Source: Fragum whitleyi (Eukaryota > Mollusca > Bivalvia > Cardiida > Cardiidae). From it: a stretch of 64,000 nt of DNA. How positions within the stretch are numbered: position 1 is the first letter of the stretch; each line of letters begins with the position of its first letter. The notes under the pieces were generated by a model that had not been told where the DNA came from, did no database searches, and saw nothing but the letters and a program-made list of their open reading frames with translations. A program made the translations under genes and the position numbers. Where the stretch lies: assembly GCA_948146395.1 (NCBI GenBank), contig OX411555.1, forward strand, positions 60,098,960-60,162,959, given 5' to 3'. Positions 32,779 through 43,793 of the stretch are shown piece by piece.

Positions 32779-32889
32779 CGTGTTCTGCGTTCAGGATGAA
32801 AACGTTTGCGAAGTGCTTCGAAATGATTCCTCGCTTTGCACGTATCTCAAAACACTCGCAAAACGCTTTTACATCCTGAACACAGGGCT
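32779..32889. mobile_element. Foldback MITE family 4, copy b
   Basis: TGCGTTCAGGATGAAAACGT and ACATCCTGAACACAGGG form the ends, with GCGAAGTGC/GCAAAACGC inner arms and the shared CCTCGCTTTGCACGT core. Confidence 0.7.
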
Positions 32890-33242
32890 GGTATGTCGGT
32901 GAGCTTATGAATTATTCTTTATTGCTTTTCGTCGGATGATCTAGAAAAAAATAAAACAAAACAAAAACAAAACAAAACAAAAAAACCCGAAAAAACCCGT
33001 AGATTATTACACTTAACCCTGCTTTCATTCATTTCAACCTATTTGACGATATTTGAGTGGAGTCCAAAAAACAAATGACTATGTGACGTTGCTTAGTAAC
33101 CACGTGCAAAATGTCGTGCTTTAAGAAAATTTGTCTCAAACTTTCCCTATTTCGTCTCATTTTTTGTATAACATAAATAGAATAAATGTTTGATTCTCGT
33201 GTAAGATCGTTTACCTTTCATTTCGTTAATTTCAAAAGCAAA

Positions 33243-33325
33243 TCACACGCATTGCGCGTGTGTCACACGCATTTCGTACCTGAATCACGCTCACACGCTA
33301 AGCTGAATCAATCACACGCATTTTC
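33243..33325 (+). repeat. Interrupted repeats of TCACACGCATT
   Basis: Four or five copies of (A)TCACACGC(A/T) in 80 bp: 33243, 33268, 33291 and 33312. Purpose unknown. Confidence 0.5.
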
Positions 33326-33423
33326 ATGAAATAAAAAGGTTTGAAATTTCTTATGAATCTGGTTGTTTCTGGAGATGAATATTACTTTTTAACATCTTGT
33401 GGTATCAATGTCAAGATTCAGGC

Positions 33424-33503
33424 TTTGAATTAGACTGGTTCTGCTGTCGACTCAAGTATGAGGCTTTTATATAAGTCGACAATGGGACCAGTCTAGCTTT
33501 GAA
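33424..33503. repeat. Palindrome with TAGACTGGTC-type ends
   Basis: TTAGACTGGTTCTGCTGTCGACT pairs with AGTCGACAATGGGACCAGTCTA (quoted in parts: TAGACTGGTTC and GGGACCAGTCTA). The same end motif bounds two hairpins inside 43304-43629. Confidence 0.7.
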
Positions 33504-34177
33504 TCAGCATCTGAAAACCTGCCACCTGTCGGAAGATAGCTACGCATCTGGGCCCCGTTTTACTAACGATCTTAAGAGAATCTTAAGTTTTGTCGTACTA
33601 CTGCGATAATTTTTGATCGCACGACAATCTTTAAGACCGTTTTACTAAACACATCGCAGGTATAAATCTTATCGCAAGCGTACGACCATTCTTCAAGACG
33701 CTGGGCATGCGCACCACGCTAAGTTTTTTCTAGTCTACAACACACAGCTCTCCGCTTCGTGGGAAGATTTGTCTAATAAATACATGTTGCATTGTTTTGA
33801 CCATCTGTATATATGTTCAGGTAATTTTATTTTCATTGCATTCTCCATTTACGCTTACCTTTAAAGTTCTATTGTTCGATCATTGATGATTTAGATTTTC
33901 TACACCGTTCGGACCAAATCACGTTCGACCCCCTTCCACTTTTTAGTAATTTTTGTTGCTGTGCAGCGGCGGATAAAGAGCGTTCGAATTACAAACTATG
34001 AGTTTCTTTTCCGTATTATAAGACAATGATGATTGAATGTAGCCCTAAAAAAATTAAGGGGAGGAGGGATGAAAGTTCGAACCCCCTGTATCCGCCACTG
34101 CTTTAGGTCTCTTTGTACCCTTTTAATTATTGTTGGTCTGTTAGCCTAATTTTAATTTGTTGCAGTATTGATAACAA

Positions 34178-34310
<133 letters not shown>

Positions 34311-34625
34311 GTATAAGGTTATATAACCCTCAGTTACAATTATTTTCATAACACGCATGCAGGCAGTTTGAAATTGAGAATATCAGATTGAAAATGATGA
34401 AATACAAAGTGCAGAATATTTGTCATAGACTAGCAGCTATATTCTTCATGTTATACAGTGGTGGATCCAGGGATGGGGGTCAAAGAATTGAAAGTAAATC
34501 CTCTTTTTTGACTTTTTTTTTTCATTTTCATTTTCATGCAAAAACTCTGTCTGTATCTGTATCTGTATGTGTACGTTGTAGAATCCTTAAAAGGCTTTTA
34601 TACAACGGAAGTGTGTGTTGCCATA

Positions 34626-36886
34626 TTACTGGCTCTCGTTTTTGAGGGCCGTCTTAAAGGCCGCTAACGAGCCTGCATGCACTGTTGCATTTGGCAGGTG
34701 ATTCCACTGGATAGTGGTGTTTACAAAGAATGAGTGCTTGTATTGTGTTGTTTTTGCAGCGGGTATGGCTAGGCTTTTTGTGTTGTTGCAAACATGTTTT
34801 TCTACTATGTTTGTGCTGATGTGATCATTGTATTTCTTTGTTCTAATTGACCTTTTTGGCTTTTGGAATGTGAGGAATTTTGATGCAGGCAGGGACGGTA
34901 CTAACCCCTCAACCACCTTGTACATTAGGACAAGTCGCAGATTTTTCCTTCTTTCTTCTAGGGGCTCAAGTTCTAGTTCTTTTTTGAAGCGATGAATAGT
35001 TCCTGGCTCTCTAGTTCTATAGTTGTTTTTGATGAATCGTATAGCTTTGTTTTGGATTTTCTCCAATTTATCTATGTCTGATTGTTGGTAGGGGTCCCAG
35101 ATTGTTGCTCCATATTCCATGATAGATCCTACTAATGTTATGTATGCAGTTTTCCTGCATGATTCTGGTACTTTCTTTAGATTCCTTTTTAATAATCCAA
35201 GACTAGAGTTGGCTTTGTTTGAGACAATTTTGATATGCTTGTTCCATTTTAGATCATTAGAGATTTGTAGTCCGAGGTATGGATTGTCCTGTACTTCTTG
35301 AAGAATGTGATTATTTAGTTCATAGAATTTAGATGATTTCTGATTGATTGACATTATGTAGCACTTTTTGGCATTGAATCTCATTCCCCATTTATCTGCC
35401 CAAGCTTCTAAGTTTTTTAAGTCCTTTTGAAGTTTTGTATGATCTTCATTTTTCTTGATGGTTCGGTACAGGAGGCAATCATCTGCAAAGAGCCGCACTG
35501 ATGATGTGACTTCATCTGGGAGGTCATTTATGTGACATAAAAACATCAGAGGGCCTAATACAGTTCCTTGAGGTACACCCGAGTCTACTGTTGTTTCTTC
35601 TGAGAATTCCCCATCCACTACTGTTCTCATTGTTCGTTTTGTTAAGAAGTTTGATAGCCACTTGTGAATGTTCCCATGAATTCCATATTGGTAGAGTTTG
35701 TGTAATAATTTATCATGTGGGACTGTATCAAAAGCTTTAGAAAAATCTAGTATAGCCACATCAACTTGGTTGCCTTTGTCATTTTCAGATAAGAAGTCAT
35801 TTATTGTTGTTATCAGTTGGGTTTCACATGAATATCCTGATCTAAATCCATGGTTGAGGTCTGTAAGGATTTGGTTTTGTTCAAGATGTTTAAGCAAATG
35901 TCTACAGATGATGTGTTCAAGTATCTTACAAGGAACTGATGTAAGGGATACTGGTCTGTAATTTTCTGCCTGATGTTTATCTCCCTTCTTGAAAATGCTT
36001 GAGATATTTGCATTCCTCCAGTCTTTGGGTAGCTCTCCTGTGTCAAGGGATTTCTGCATTATTATCTGTAGAGAGGGGGCTAGTTCTTTAGCACATTCCT
36101 TTAGAATTTTGTTTGGTATTTGGTCTGGTCCTGATGCCTTATTTGTATTTATTTTCAATAAGAGTTTATATAGGCCATATTCGTTTATGATGATTGGTTC
36201 AATTGTTGTTTTAGCCTTCAGTCTTGTTGTTGGAAGATCTCCTTGAAATGTGGTTTTAGTAAATACAGATTTGAATTGCTTAAGGAGGATTTCAGCCTTC
36301 CCTATGCTGTCAGTCACTAGTTTTGTCCCTTCTTTAAGAGGGGCAATTCCACCTGATTCTGAGCCGCCACCATAGCGCAGTTGGTTAGGCATAAGACTCC
36401 CAATCTGGAAGTCGTGGGTTCGATCCCCGGTGGCGGCAAATATCCTTTCCGACGTTTGTCTCTCACCAATGGGTAGATAATCGTAAACCTATGTGAGATA
36501 GCAGTCGGAGGCTAGGAAAGGATGTAATGGTAGTACAGGTGAGAGAAATACCAGGAATCCATTGTTAGGTGCTCCGGCCGCCGCGATATAACTGAAATAA
36601 TGTTGAAAGCGGCGTTAAAATCCATTCAATCAATCAATCCACCTGATTCTTGTTTTTTGGATTTGATGTATTTCCAGAAAGGTTTATGATTGTTAGTTTC
36701 TAGGCCTTCTATAATATTTCTGTTGACATATTCCCATTCAGCCCTACGGAGTTGTTTTTTGCAGGTTTTTTGAAAAGCTCTATAGTTGTTCCATTTGTTA
36801 GTCTTTTTTGCTTGTTTATAAAGTCGTTGCTTTCTTTTAATTGCTTTCCTTTCCTTGTGTCTAATCCAGGGTATGGTGTTTCAAAC
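34626..36886 (-). pseudogene. LINE ORF2, reverse transcriptase part, split by a SINE
   Basis: Apart from the SINE, the frame is open from about 36886 to the stop at 34626-34628. Upstream of the SINE it encodes a pre-RT segment (TIPWIRHKERKAIKRKQRLY, ending WKYIKSKKQESGG); after it, IAPLKEGTKLVTD. RT motifs are in order: GPDQIPNKIL, NYRPVSLTSVPCKILE, HGFRSGYSCETQ, DFSKAFDTVPH, GVPQGTVLGPLMF, catalytic FADDCLLY, and a C-terminal domain with WDPYQQSDIDKLEKIQNKAI. It copies element RNA at a nicked target site by target-primed reverse transcription. The 16 residues before the frame at 36392-36345 come from the SINE and are not native. No internal stops or frameshifts were seen, so this insertion is fairly young. 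Confidence 0.85.
36361..36637 (+). mobile_element. SINE family A inserted in the LINE, with 13 bp target duplication
   Basis: The tRNA-like head has A-box TAGCGCAGTTGG and B-box GGTTCGATCCC. The body and core (GTGCTCCGGCCGCCGCGATA; TGTTGAAAGCGGCGTTAAAA) match 12153-12439 closely. The tail is (CAAT)n. TCCACCTGATTCT flanks it exactly at 36348-36360 and 36638-36650, duplicating the Glu-Ser-Gly-Gly codons of the RT frame. Confidence 0.95.
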
Positions 36887-37226
36887 ATTTTTGAGCCACT
36901 ATCAGGGCTAGACAACACCATAGATTCGATCAAATCACAATTTAGCCCATTAAAAGCTAGTAGTCCAAAATCCAACCTATCAAATTCAAGAACAAAAAAG
37001 AATTCTATAACATCAGATATCGAACGTTCCACTAGAAACCCATATGAAGCACCAGAAAAGAAAAATCTTCGAATACTAACAGTCAACTGCAGAAGCATCA
37101 AAGACAAAAAAGAAGAATTTACAGCAGCTCTACATTACCTAAAACCAGATATTGTTGTTGGAACAGAATCATGGCTTAAAGGAGTGAAACCAGGTCAAAA
37201 CCCCAAAAAAGATGCAATAAGATCAA
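36887..37226 (+). pseudogene. LINE endonuclease N-terminal fragment, inverted
   Basis: The plus-strand frame encodes a Ser/Lys-rich leader followed by LRILTVNCRSIKDKKEEF, LKPDIVVGTESWLKG and GQNPKKDAIRSSE. The NCRS and GTESW motifs are the first two metal/DNA-binding blocks of the APE-type endonuclease of Jockey/CR1 LINEs. The fragment stops soon after TESW; the remaining endonuclease blocks are absent. The frame artefactually extends upstream (to 36752) through antisense RT sequence. Confidence 0.8.
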
Positions 37227-37320
37227 GTGAGCCATGACTTGATCACCTAAGATTAGCCTGAGCAGACATCCAATCTGATCTTAGCCTAGGCTGTCAGTCT
37301 GGTTTCCTATTTATTTCTTT
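37223..37320. repeat. Palindromic patch at the LINE boundary
   Basis: Near the endonuclease break, GATCAAGT and ACTTGATC are inverted around 8 bp (37211-37245 region), followed by AGATTAGCCTGAGCAGACAT and ATCTTAGCCTAGGCTGTCAG, a family related to the AGCCTGTGC hairpins. Confidence 0.4.
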
Positions 37321-37659
37321 GATAAAAACTGGTGAAACTGGTGAAAAATTGGTTCAAACGTCACAAAAGTTTTCAAATTGTTTGAATATATTGAATACAG
37401 CAATAAAATGGTTATATAATCATTTAAGTATAAAATTTTTCATGATGACATTCATTGTGTGTTTAATTATTCTACCCTGAACTACTACATATTCATGAAC
37501 AGAATAGATTAATCTTCCAAAGATTAATAATTTAATTTTAGATGTTTCCATCAATTGCATGCATTCTGATTGGCTAAAAATTAGTTTTTAATAGCTCCAC
37601 TGGCCGAGGTAAATGGGGCTAGTATTATTATGGTGCTGTGTCTATTGTGCTTCAGGTCG

Positions 37660-38190
37660 TAAGCTTTTCTCATAAAATATTCTTCACAGAAACTAGTGGA
37701 TGAATTTCAACCAAACTTTACAGAAATGATCCTTGGAGGACCCTTTTCAAAGTCGTTCAAAAAATATTGATCCAATGAAAAACATGGATTTAATGGGTTG
37801 CTGCTAATTTCCAAATATGGTAAAAAGTGACATTTCTCAGAACTTAATTCATGGATGCCAATTAAATTTTACATAGATGATCCTTGTATGACCCTTTATC
37901 AGTCTACAAATGATATTGCGATCAGTTAAAAAACGTGTATTTTATTGGAGGAGGTCATTTCTCGATATTTTTTACAGTGGAAACTTTGAAAATCACTTTC
38001 TCAGAATCTAACTGATGTTCATCAACCAAATTTCATTGGAATGTTCCTTTTAGTGGCCCTTTATCAGGCTGAACAAAAGTAATTTGATCGAATGAAAAAT
38101 TAATTCATTCGCTGAAATTCTGATAATATCAGTTGATTCAGGCCTGTGGAGCAAATCAGCTGCTCAAGCAGCTCTAGTTTCTCAATGAAA
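37660..38190. repeat. Internally repetitive interspersed repeat
   Basis: A motif of the form 'TTTCAACCAAACTTTACAGA AATGATCCTTGGA..ACCCTTT' recurs three times at ~190 bp intervals (37715, 37858 and 38030 regions), diverged. It ends with GAGCAAATCAGCTGCTCAAG. Looks like an ancient dispersed repeat. Confidence 0.45.
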
Positions 38191-38195
38191 CAATT

Positions 38196-38470
38196 TTAAG
38201 TATGCATCTATTTTGTAAGCTTCCGCAAAAAAGTGGTCCCAAAAAGTGGTCCCGTAAGATATCCATTAAGTATTGGCAAATCTTTACATTCTTTGCTTCA
38301 TAATATTAAATCATAAGATATGAAGGGAGTATTTGTTGATTTCATGGAGGAATGAAACTAAAACCCTATATATGAGTCCGCTTCGTATGTTCATTCAGTT
38401 AGATTAGGCTTTTAGTTTCATACCTCAATGAAATCAACGAAAACTCTCTTAATCTCTTTTATGCAAATGA
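38196..38470. repeat. Foldback repeat family 3, copy b
   Basis: Shares GTAAGCTTCCGCAA, GTTGATTTCAT and the hairpin (arms ending GTTGATTTCATGGAGGAATG and TACCTCAATGAAATCAAC) with 10640-10905. Confidence 0.65.
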
Positions 38471-40179
38471 TTCATTGTATCGTTTTACTTATCCTAGATT
38501 TAAAAGAAGAACTCTGTTTTGTGGTAATCCAGTTATGGATAATTCTGAAATGAATTTACACTGTCAAAGGTTGCCATTACTGCTTGAAAACATATTACCG
38601 AGTAATACAAACTTTTTTTCTACAGCTTAGTTAAGCCGTAGTTAAAACGCTTTGGTAGCCATATGGTATCACAGTTTATAAAAGAAATCAATGATTGCGG
38701 TAGTTGTCCTGTGACAATCTCCTTGCTGTATTTAGAATCTTATGTACCGGTATGCCACTGGGTCCCTTTGTCCATCAATGAGCTTGCAGACTTCACATCT
38801 CACCTGAGCACAAAGGGCTCAAGGTAAGCTATTGCGATCATGCTGTGTTGGTCATCTGTCATGCGTTCTGTGTCTTTCTTCAACATCCTGTGTGTACACT
38901 ACAGACTATATTTATAGCTCAACTATAGAGAAACTTGGTCAGATTTCTTGTATCTTTAAGATTTTTTTGTCTCTTTAAGATCTTAGACAAAGTCAAAATT
39001 GGTCATGTTGGGTCAGAAACTCGGACACAGGGTCGAATTTTGGACAAACCTCATGTTTCAACAGAGGCCACAGTTTTGATTAAATGTTCAGAGAATCTTG
39101 TCAGAAAGATTATCCTTATTGTGCTATAAGGAATTAGAATTAAGTCCAAAATTGGTTTAAAACTAATTCTCAGGGTCGAAACTTAGAAAAGTCTTGTGTA
39201 CATATGAGGTCACATTTACGGCACAACTGGCTTGAAACTTGCTCCGAATTTTGCAACTGTTGAAACAATGCCCTGGGTGCTTTAGGGCCAAGAGGCAGCT
39301 TCCATACCCATATCAACATGTCTTGAAACTTTGTCAAAATACTTAAATGCCTAAATACTATCCTGGCCGTGTTCAAACCGGGTTGAAAAAAAAAGGGCAT
39401 TTAAGTTGTTTAAGCTGTGTGCTACAAGAAGGTTTTTTATTCATCGTTGAAAATAGGAAAGCCCAAACGCAAGTGCGCCAAATGCATTGTAATTATGGAG
39501 ACGACAAGATTTGTAAACCTAATCTAGTATAGAAGTACAAACGCCGTATGGTCTGGATACGATGGATGTCGATAGACGACCTTGGAATGATGCGAACTTA
39601 TCATCGTGCGGTTGTTACGACTACCGCATATTTACGGCCGTAAGATTTTCAAGTTCTTTCAAACTATTCAATAAAAGATATCTCGAGTGTCCTCGAAACC
39701 ATTCATTGATCGGAAGTGAAGCCACTTAGGACTTTAGAGCTTAGGGCACCGTTGATTGATTTGCAAACTAAGCTTTCGTGAATCGATCGCTGAATACACG
39801 TCTTTACCTCCGACACGCCAGAAAAATCGTTGGTTGGCATTTATACGTAACTACAGCTTGAATAACATCTAGTAGATACGTTTAAGTCTCCCGCCTACGA
39901 AAATAGACAAAATAGTACTAAATAATGGAGTTCAACATTTTCCCTCCGGTGTTATGAATGATTTGATTGGCCTATCAATTTTTGATTGACAGCAGCGATC
40001 TGTCAATTTCAGCGTTACGACGTACGTAAAACCGAGCATCGTATTCAACTTCCGTTGTATGGAAACGGTGGGGCGAGATATATCGAGTTTATATCCGTCG
40101 AAATGTGAACAAGGCTTAACTAAGAAAGAGGTACTAAACTGCTCATTCGTGCGTGTTTCCATTCATTTTCAAATAGGCC
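38471..40179. other. Non-coding stretch
   Basis: 38930-39330 contains phrases such as GAAACTTGGTCAGATTTCTT and CAGGGTCGAAACTTAGAAAA that look like a diverged dispersed repeat. No gene is supported; open frames are short. Confidence 0.35.
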
Positions 40180-40418
40180 TGTTTGAGTTGTTGGTTGAAT
40201 TAACTACTTCGCTTGTGTTCAGGTTCGATCCTTTATTACAACTGACGGATAAATCAAATTACAATAGTTACAATAATAAACAAACACGTATCTAATAAAC
40301 AACATAACGTCAAGACAACACAGACGTAAAATACGGGAACGTATACAAGACGCGGGAAAGACGAAACGACGTTAACGTAACGCGGGAACAACATACAGAC
40401 GTTGACGTGTCCACAACA
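40180..40418 (-). repeat. LTR (3' LTR of the mini element)
   Basis: 239 bp, TGTTTGAGTTGTTGG ... GTCCACAACA on the plus strand. Differs from its partner only at ACAACATAACG versus ACAACGTAACG. Confidence 0.93.
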
Positions 40419-40617
40419 TTCTCCGGGCACCACAATGCAATTACACAAAAAATCATAAATTAGCGAATCAAACGGATAAGAAACACATTGATTTCGGCAC
40501 TTTCCATGAATGTCCTTATGTCTCTTTGATACACATGAATTAAGGAATGAATTAATATGGAATGTCCGTATGAAAATGAATTTTATAGGATTCCAACTTC
40601 GGGTTCTTCGTTGGTGT

Positions 40618-41025
40618 CTAAGGTTTTTCATCTCGCAAATAAGAACGTCGTCGTGGAGGTCTATCGTATATGAAGGACCGTTTTCTACGGGGGTATTGTA
40701 GATTGTTAGTAACGGGGCTCGATCTCTGGTTCACATCGACGAAGTCGTAGTTTTGCGATGTCCGATTCACAAAACGCTCACAGAAGGGTGACGCAGGTAT
40801 CCTCCGCCCACACAAATGTTTACCGGGAAACAAATCTATTGATATGTCATACTGATTCTCGCTTTGATATGACTGGGTGATATTTAGCATCATGTGGGTA
40901 TTCGTTTCATCGGGATCTGTCGGCAAAGGTCCGGAGAGAAGATATCCCACTTTCGATTGTACTGCAGTGGGACCGTTTCCCCGAATCACTTTGTCCGCGA
41001 CAACCCAGGTTCGAATCCTGGTCAC
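40618..41025 (-). pseudogene. BEL/Pao pol remnant
   Basis: The minus-strand frame starts without ATG in the primer-binding site and runs 135 codons to TAG. Residues ~11-34 (VIRGNGPTAVQSKVGYLLSG) match the conserved end of the DUF1758 aspartic-peptidase region of BEL/Pao polyproteins. After about residue 60 the sequence shifts to a different, Arg-rich segment (RRKRSFIYDRPPRRR) that may be the pol C-terminus. Gag, RT, RNase H and integrase are absent. Whether this frame is translated is unknown; it is best read as a deletion remnant. Family assignment rests on this motif alone. Confidence 0.55.
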
Positions 41026-41032
41026 GGCACCA
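41001..41032 (-). other. Extended tRNA-His primer-binding site
   Basis: The plus strand reads CAACCCAGGTTCGAATCCTG then GTCACGGCACCA. This is the complete T-arm plus acceptor 3' strand of a tRNA-His-type molecule (acceptor TCACGGC, discriminator A), including the CCA that is added only after transcription. Primer-binding sites normally match ~8-18 bases; here the match covers about 32. Confidence 0.8.
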
Positions 41033-41035
41033 AAA

Positions 41036-41274
41036 TGTTTGAGTTGTTGGTTGAATTAACTACTTCGCTTGTGTTCAGGTTCGATCCTTTATTACAACTG
41101 ACGGATAAATCAAATTACAATAGTTACAATAATAAACAAACACGTATCTAATAAACAACGTAACGTCAAGACAACACAGACGTAAAATACGGGAACGTAT
41201 ACAAGACGCGGGAAAGACGAAACGACGTTAACGTAACGCGGGAACAACATACAGACGTTGACGTGTCCACAACA
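41036..41274 (-). repeat. LTR (5' LTR of the mini element)
   Basis: 239 bp partner LTR, followed directly by AGGCC. Confidence 0.93.
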
Positions 41275-41279
41275 AGGCC

Positions 41280-42120
41280 CGAATACCTCAGTCAGCAAAG
41301 CGTTTGGCTTTGAGATTTGTGTTTCTGATGTCCATACCTGGAACTACTATGCTAATATCCATCCGACATTAGATAAATGTCATTGTTACACACGCCGTAA
41401 GTTCTCTCCCACAAGTTGCAAATAAGGTGCAAGGTGCGATTGGCAGATGGTTGCTCGGATGAAATGAGTCCAGCGTTCAGGATAAGTATGCACAATTGAG
41501 CGCATGCAAAAGATACCATCTCCTTGCTTGTCCGTGGCGCTCAAATGTGATTTGTTAACCTGAGCGAAGAAGTAGCTTTTTCTGGTGTTCGAAACGACAG
41601 ACTTTGTAGGTAGGCGAAACAGACGATGCGAAATAAATGTAGCATCATCATCATGACGTCATAAAAATTTGCTGGGCTCCGCTCAGATATCGATAAATCG
41701 AGTGAAATGATTTAAAGAATGATTCTTATTCTTTTTTAATAATTTCACTGGTTTGGTGGTGAGATGATCAAGCGAGTATCTACAGTTGATTCCCTTTTTA
41801 ACCATCAAAAGGTATTTTAAAACAAAATACAATGTACGTTCAGCAATTTCCAAAGTTAAATGTAAATATTTTATCAAAGAAAAACTCTAGTTGTTTTAAA
41901 ACAGATTAGAATTATTTGATAAAATCCAGCCGCGATAAAAAAAAAAAAACTTTAAATTTTCTCTTCAAGTTCTCGATAAATTTTTAGGTGTCCGACCAAT
42001 CTTTTCTAAATATAGAATATACGATTTATTTAAGAATTTCTAGATCAATTCTTTTTTATTGTCAAAATAATTTTTAGAGCGTTCATTGACTTTTTGTTGG
42101 TTAAATAACTTGTTTAAAAG
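41280..42120. other. Non-coding stretch inside the 8.8 kb candidate element
   Basis: Mixed-composition sequence, no coding or repeat structure recognised apart from poly(A) at 41938-41949. Confidence 0.3.
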
Positions 42121-42783
42121 TTGCGTCTACCGCTTTCCGCTATTTGCGATCGAGCTACGACTGCCCTGACCCAGTCGCACATTTTAGCCCGATTTCTGCG
42201 ATAATCGCGAGAGATCGCAAGAGGAAAAAAATCTGCGATTTTTAGTAAAACGCAAAAGATGTCGTAAGTCGGTCTCACGATAATCCTGCGACAAATCTTG
42301 TCGTACGACGTTTAGTAAAACGGGGCCCTGGTCTAGTTTCGGTTTCTCTTGCTAGGGAGCATGCACTTTGACCTTATTTCCTGGCTGTTTATACATTCTG
42401 CTTACACTAGCGTACGTCATTACCGATCTTGTAAAGTTTTTAAAAAGCTCTAACGTATAGGCGGTCTTTATAACCTTTTGGATACTTTGGTGATCACCAT
42501 TTGACATCAGTCGAGGCGTAAACTTGAATTAAATAAATGGCACGCGACCCTACGGGAAAGCCCGAAAACATTTTTTCTTATCTTTTCTTTTCTTTTTCTT
42601 TTCTTATCTTGCCTGAATGGGTCATGATATACAATACATTTGAAAAAAGAAAGTTTTTTTTTGAAAAAATGGCCTCTTGTGTCTCATGCTTCATTAAGGC
42701 AAATATAGAACGTTTTCTCATCATAAGTCTCTATAAAAGTATCTAAATATAGCAATATTACTGATAAAGAAAAACCTGGATGA

Positions 42784-42920
42784 CCAGCACTGCGTTCAGG
42801 ATCATAAGACGGTGCAAACAGTGATCCAATTATACTCCGCTTTGCACGTGAAATGGCGTGCAAAGCGGGGTATAATTGGGGAACTGTTTGCACTGATTTG
42901 TCTTCCTGACGCAGGGCATA
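42784..42920. mobile_element. Foldback MITE family 4, copy c
   Basis: CTGCGTTCAGGATCATAAGA and TTTGTCTTCCTGACGCAGGG are inverted ends. The inner arms TTATACTCCGCTTTGCACG and CGTGCAAAGCGGGGTATAAT pair almost perfectly. Confidence 0.8.
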
Positions 42921-43243
42921 TATCATGATAAGTTTTTCGAGTTTTTTTTTTTATCAGGTTTGTGTTCAAGCAATAATAAACAATAGTTTAGAAAGTCATT
43001 GAAGATAGGCACGAGTATGTTAAGGATAGGCTTATAAAGATTTGTCATTCATTAAAGTTTTAGTTTTAATATGTAGATCAACATGAGGGATAAAGATAAC
43101 TCATTGATAACGTTATCTTGAATTATCTTTCAAAGTAAAGAGGTCAAAATATACGCTGCAGTAACTTGATCGATTATAGAGAAATCTACGAAAGAAAGTC
43201 TAATTTTGCACTAAAACACACCCGCACTGTTAGCTCATAAACT

Positions 43244-43629
43244 GGCCAACTTATTTTTGACCCTGGCCGGGTATTGTTGCCCGCTATATCAGAGTATCTC
43301 TTGGGGCCAACTTATTTCTGGCCCGCTTTCGGGTCGGGTGTAGACTGGTCTCACTTTCGAATATCAGAAAAGCCTGTTCTAGGCTATTCTGATAGTCGAT
43401 ATATGGACCAGTCTAGAGCTGGTAAACCGCTTTCTGAGAGATACTCTGATGTTGCGGGCAACAGTACCCGCCCGGGGTCAGAAATAAGTTGACCTTTAGA
43501 CAGCAAGCTACCAGCTCTAGACTGGTCCAAATATCCACTATTCGAATAGCCTAGAAAAGGCTATTCTGATATTTGACAGTGAGACCAGTCTACATCCGAC
43601 CCGAAAGCGGGCCAGAAATAAATCGGCCC
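43244..43629. repeat. Two interlocked inverted repeats (A-B-A'-B')
   Basis: A = 43244-43302, A' = 43433-43494; B = 43304-43424, B' = 43508-43629. A pairs with A' (GGGTATTGTTGCCCGC against GCGGGCAACAGTACCC) and B with B' (GGCCCGCTTTCGGGTCGGGT against ACCCGAAAGCGGGCC). Because the arms alternate, both pairs cannot form simple nested hairpins together. B and B' each also contain a smaller palindrome bounded by AGACTGGTC/GACCAGTCT. Confidence 0.85.
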
Positions 43630-43793
43630 AATATTGTCTATTCATTCTGTTCTTTCCGTCTTTTCCCGCCATTTTACACCCCATTCAGATGTTCACGATG
43701 ATGTTTTTTATTCGTTTCACGAAAATAGACCAACTGGGAACTGCGAAAAGTATCGATCCTAGTTAGACATCACAACCTCCATAAACTTTATAG

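Larger units (their letters stand above)
34548..37226 (-). mobile_element. Non-LTR retrotransposon (Jockey/CR1-like) with a 5' inversion
   Basis: Reverse transcriptase and the 3' end lie on the minus strand (36886 down to 34548), ending in a short 3' UTR and an (ACAGAT)n-type tail at 34548-34566. The endonuclease segment from the same kind of element lies next to it in the opposite orientation (36887-37226, plus). The block between the two protein regions is missing. An inverted 5' segment abutting a sense 3' segment is the signature of twin priming. A SINE inserted later at 36361-36637. No target duplication was found for the whole element. Confidence 0.8.
40180..41274 (-). mobile_element. 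Miniature LTR retrotransposon (BEL/Pao-like), 1,095 bp
   Basis: Two 239 bp LTRs (40180-40418 and 41036-41274) differ at a single base by eye. Each starts TG and ends CA, and AGGCC flanks the whole element (40175-40179, 41275-41279): a textbook 5 bp target duplication. On the minus strand, 3 bases after the 5' LTR comes a primer-binding site matching tRNA-His (41001-41032). A short purine-rich GGAGAA precedes the 3' LTR. The 617 bp interior keeps only a scrap of pol, so mobility must depend on a full-length partner. The near-identical LTRs mean a recent insertion. Confidence 0.93.

Noticed and set aside
36709..37237. Overlapping 132- and 161-codon frames as separate genes
   Set aside because: They cross the LINE inversion junction and read partly antisense to the RT or endonuclease frames.
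41001..41032. Half of a tRNA-His gene
   Set aside because: It includes CCA, lies 3 bases inside an LTR, and lacks the 5' half; it is a primer-binding site.
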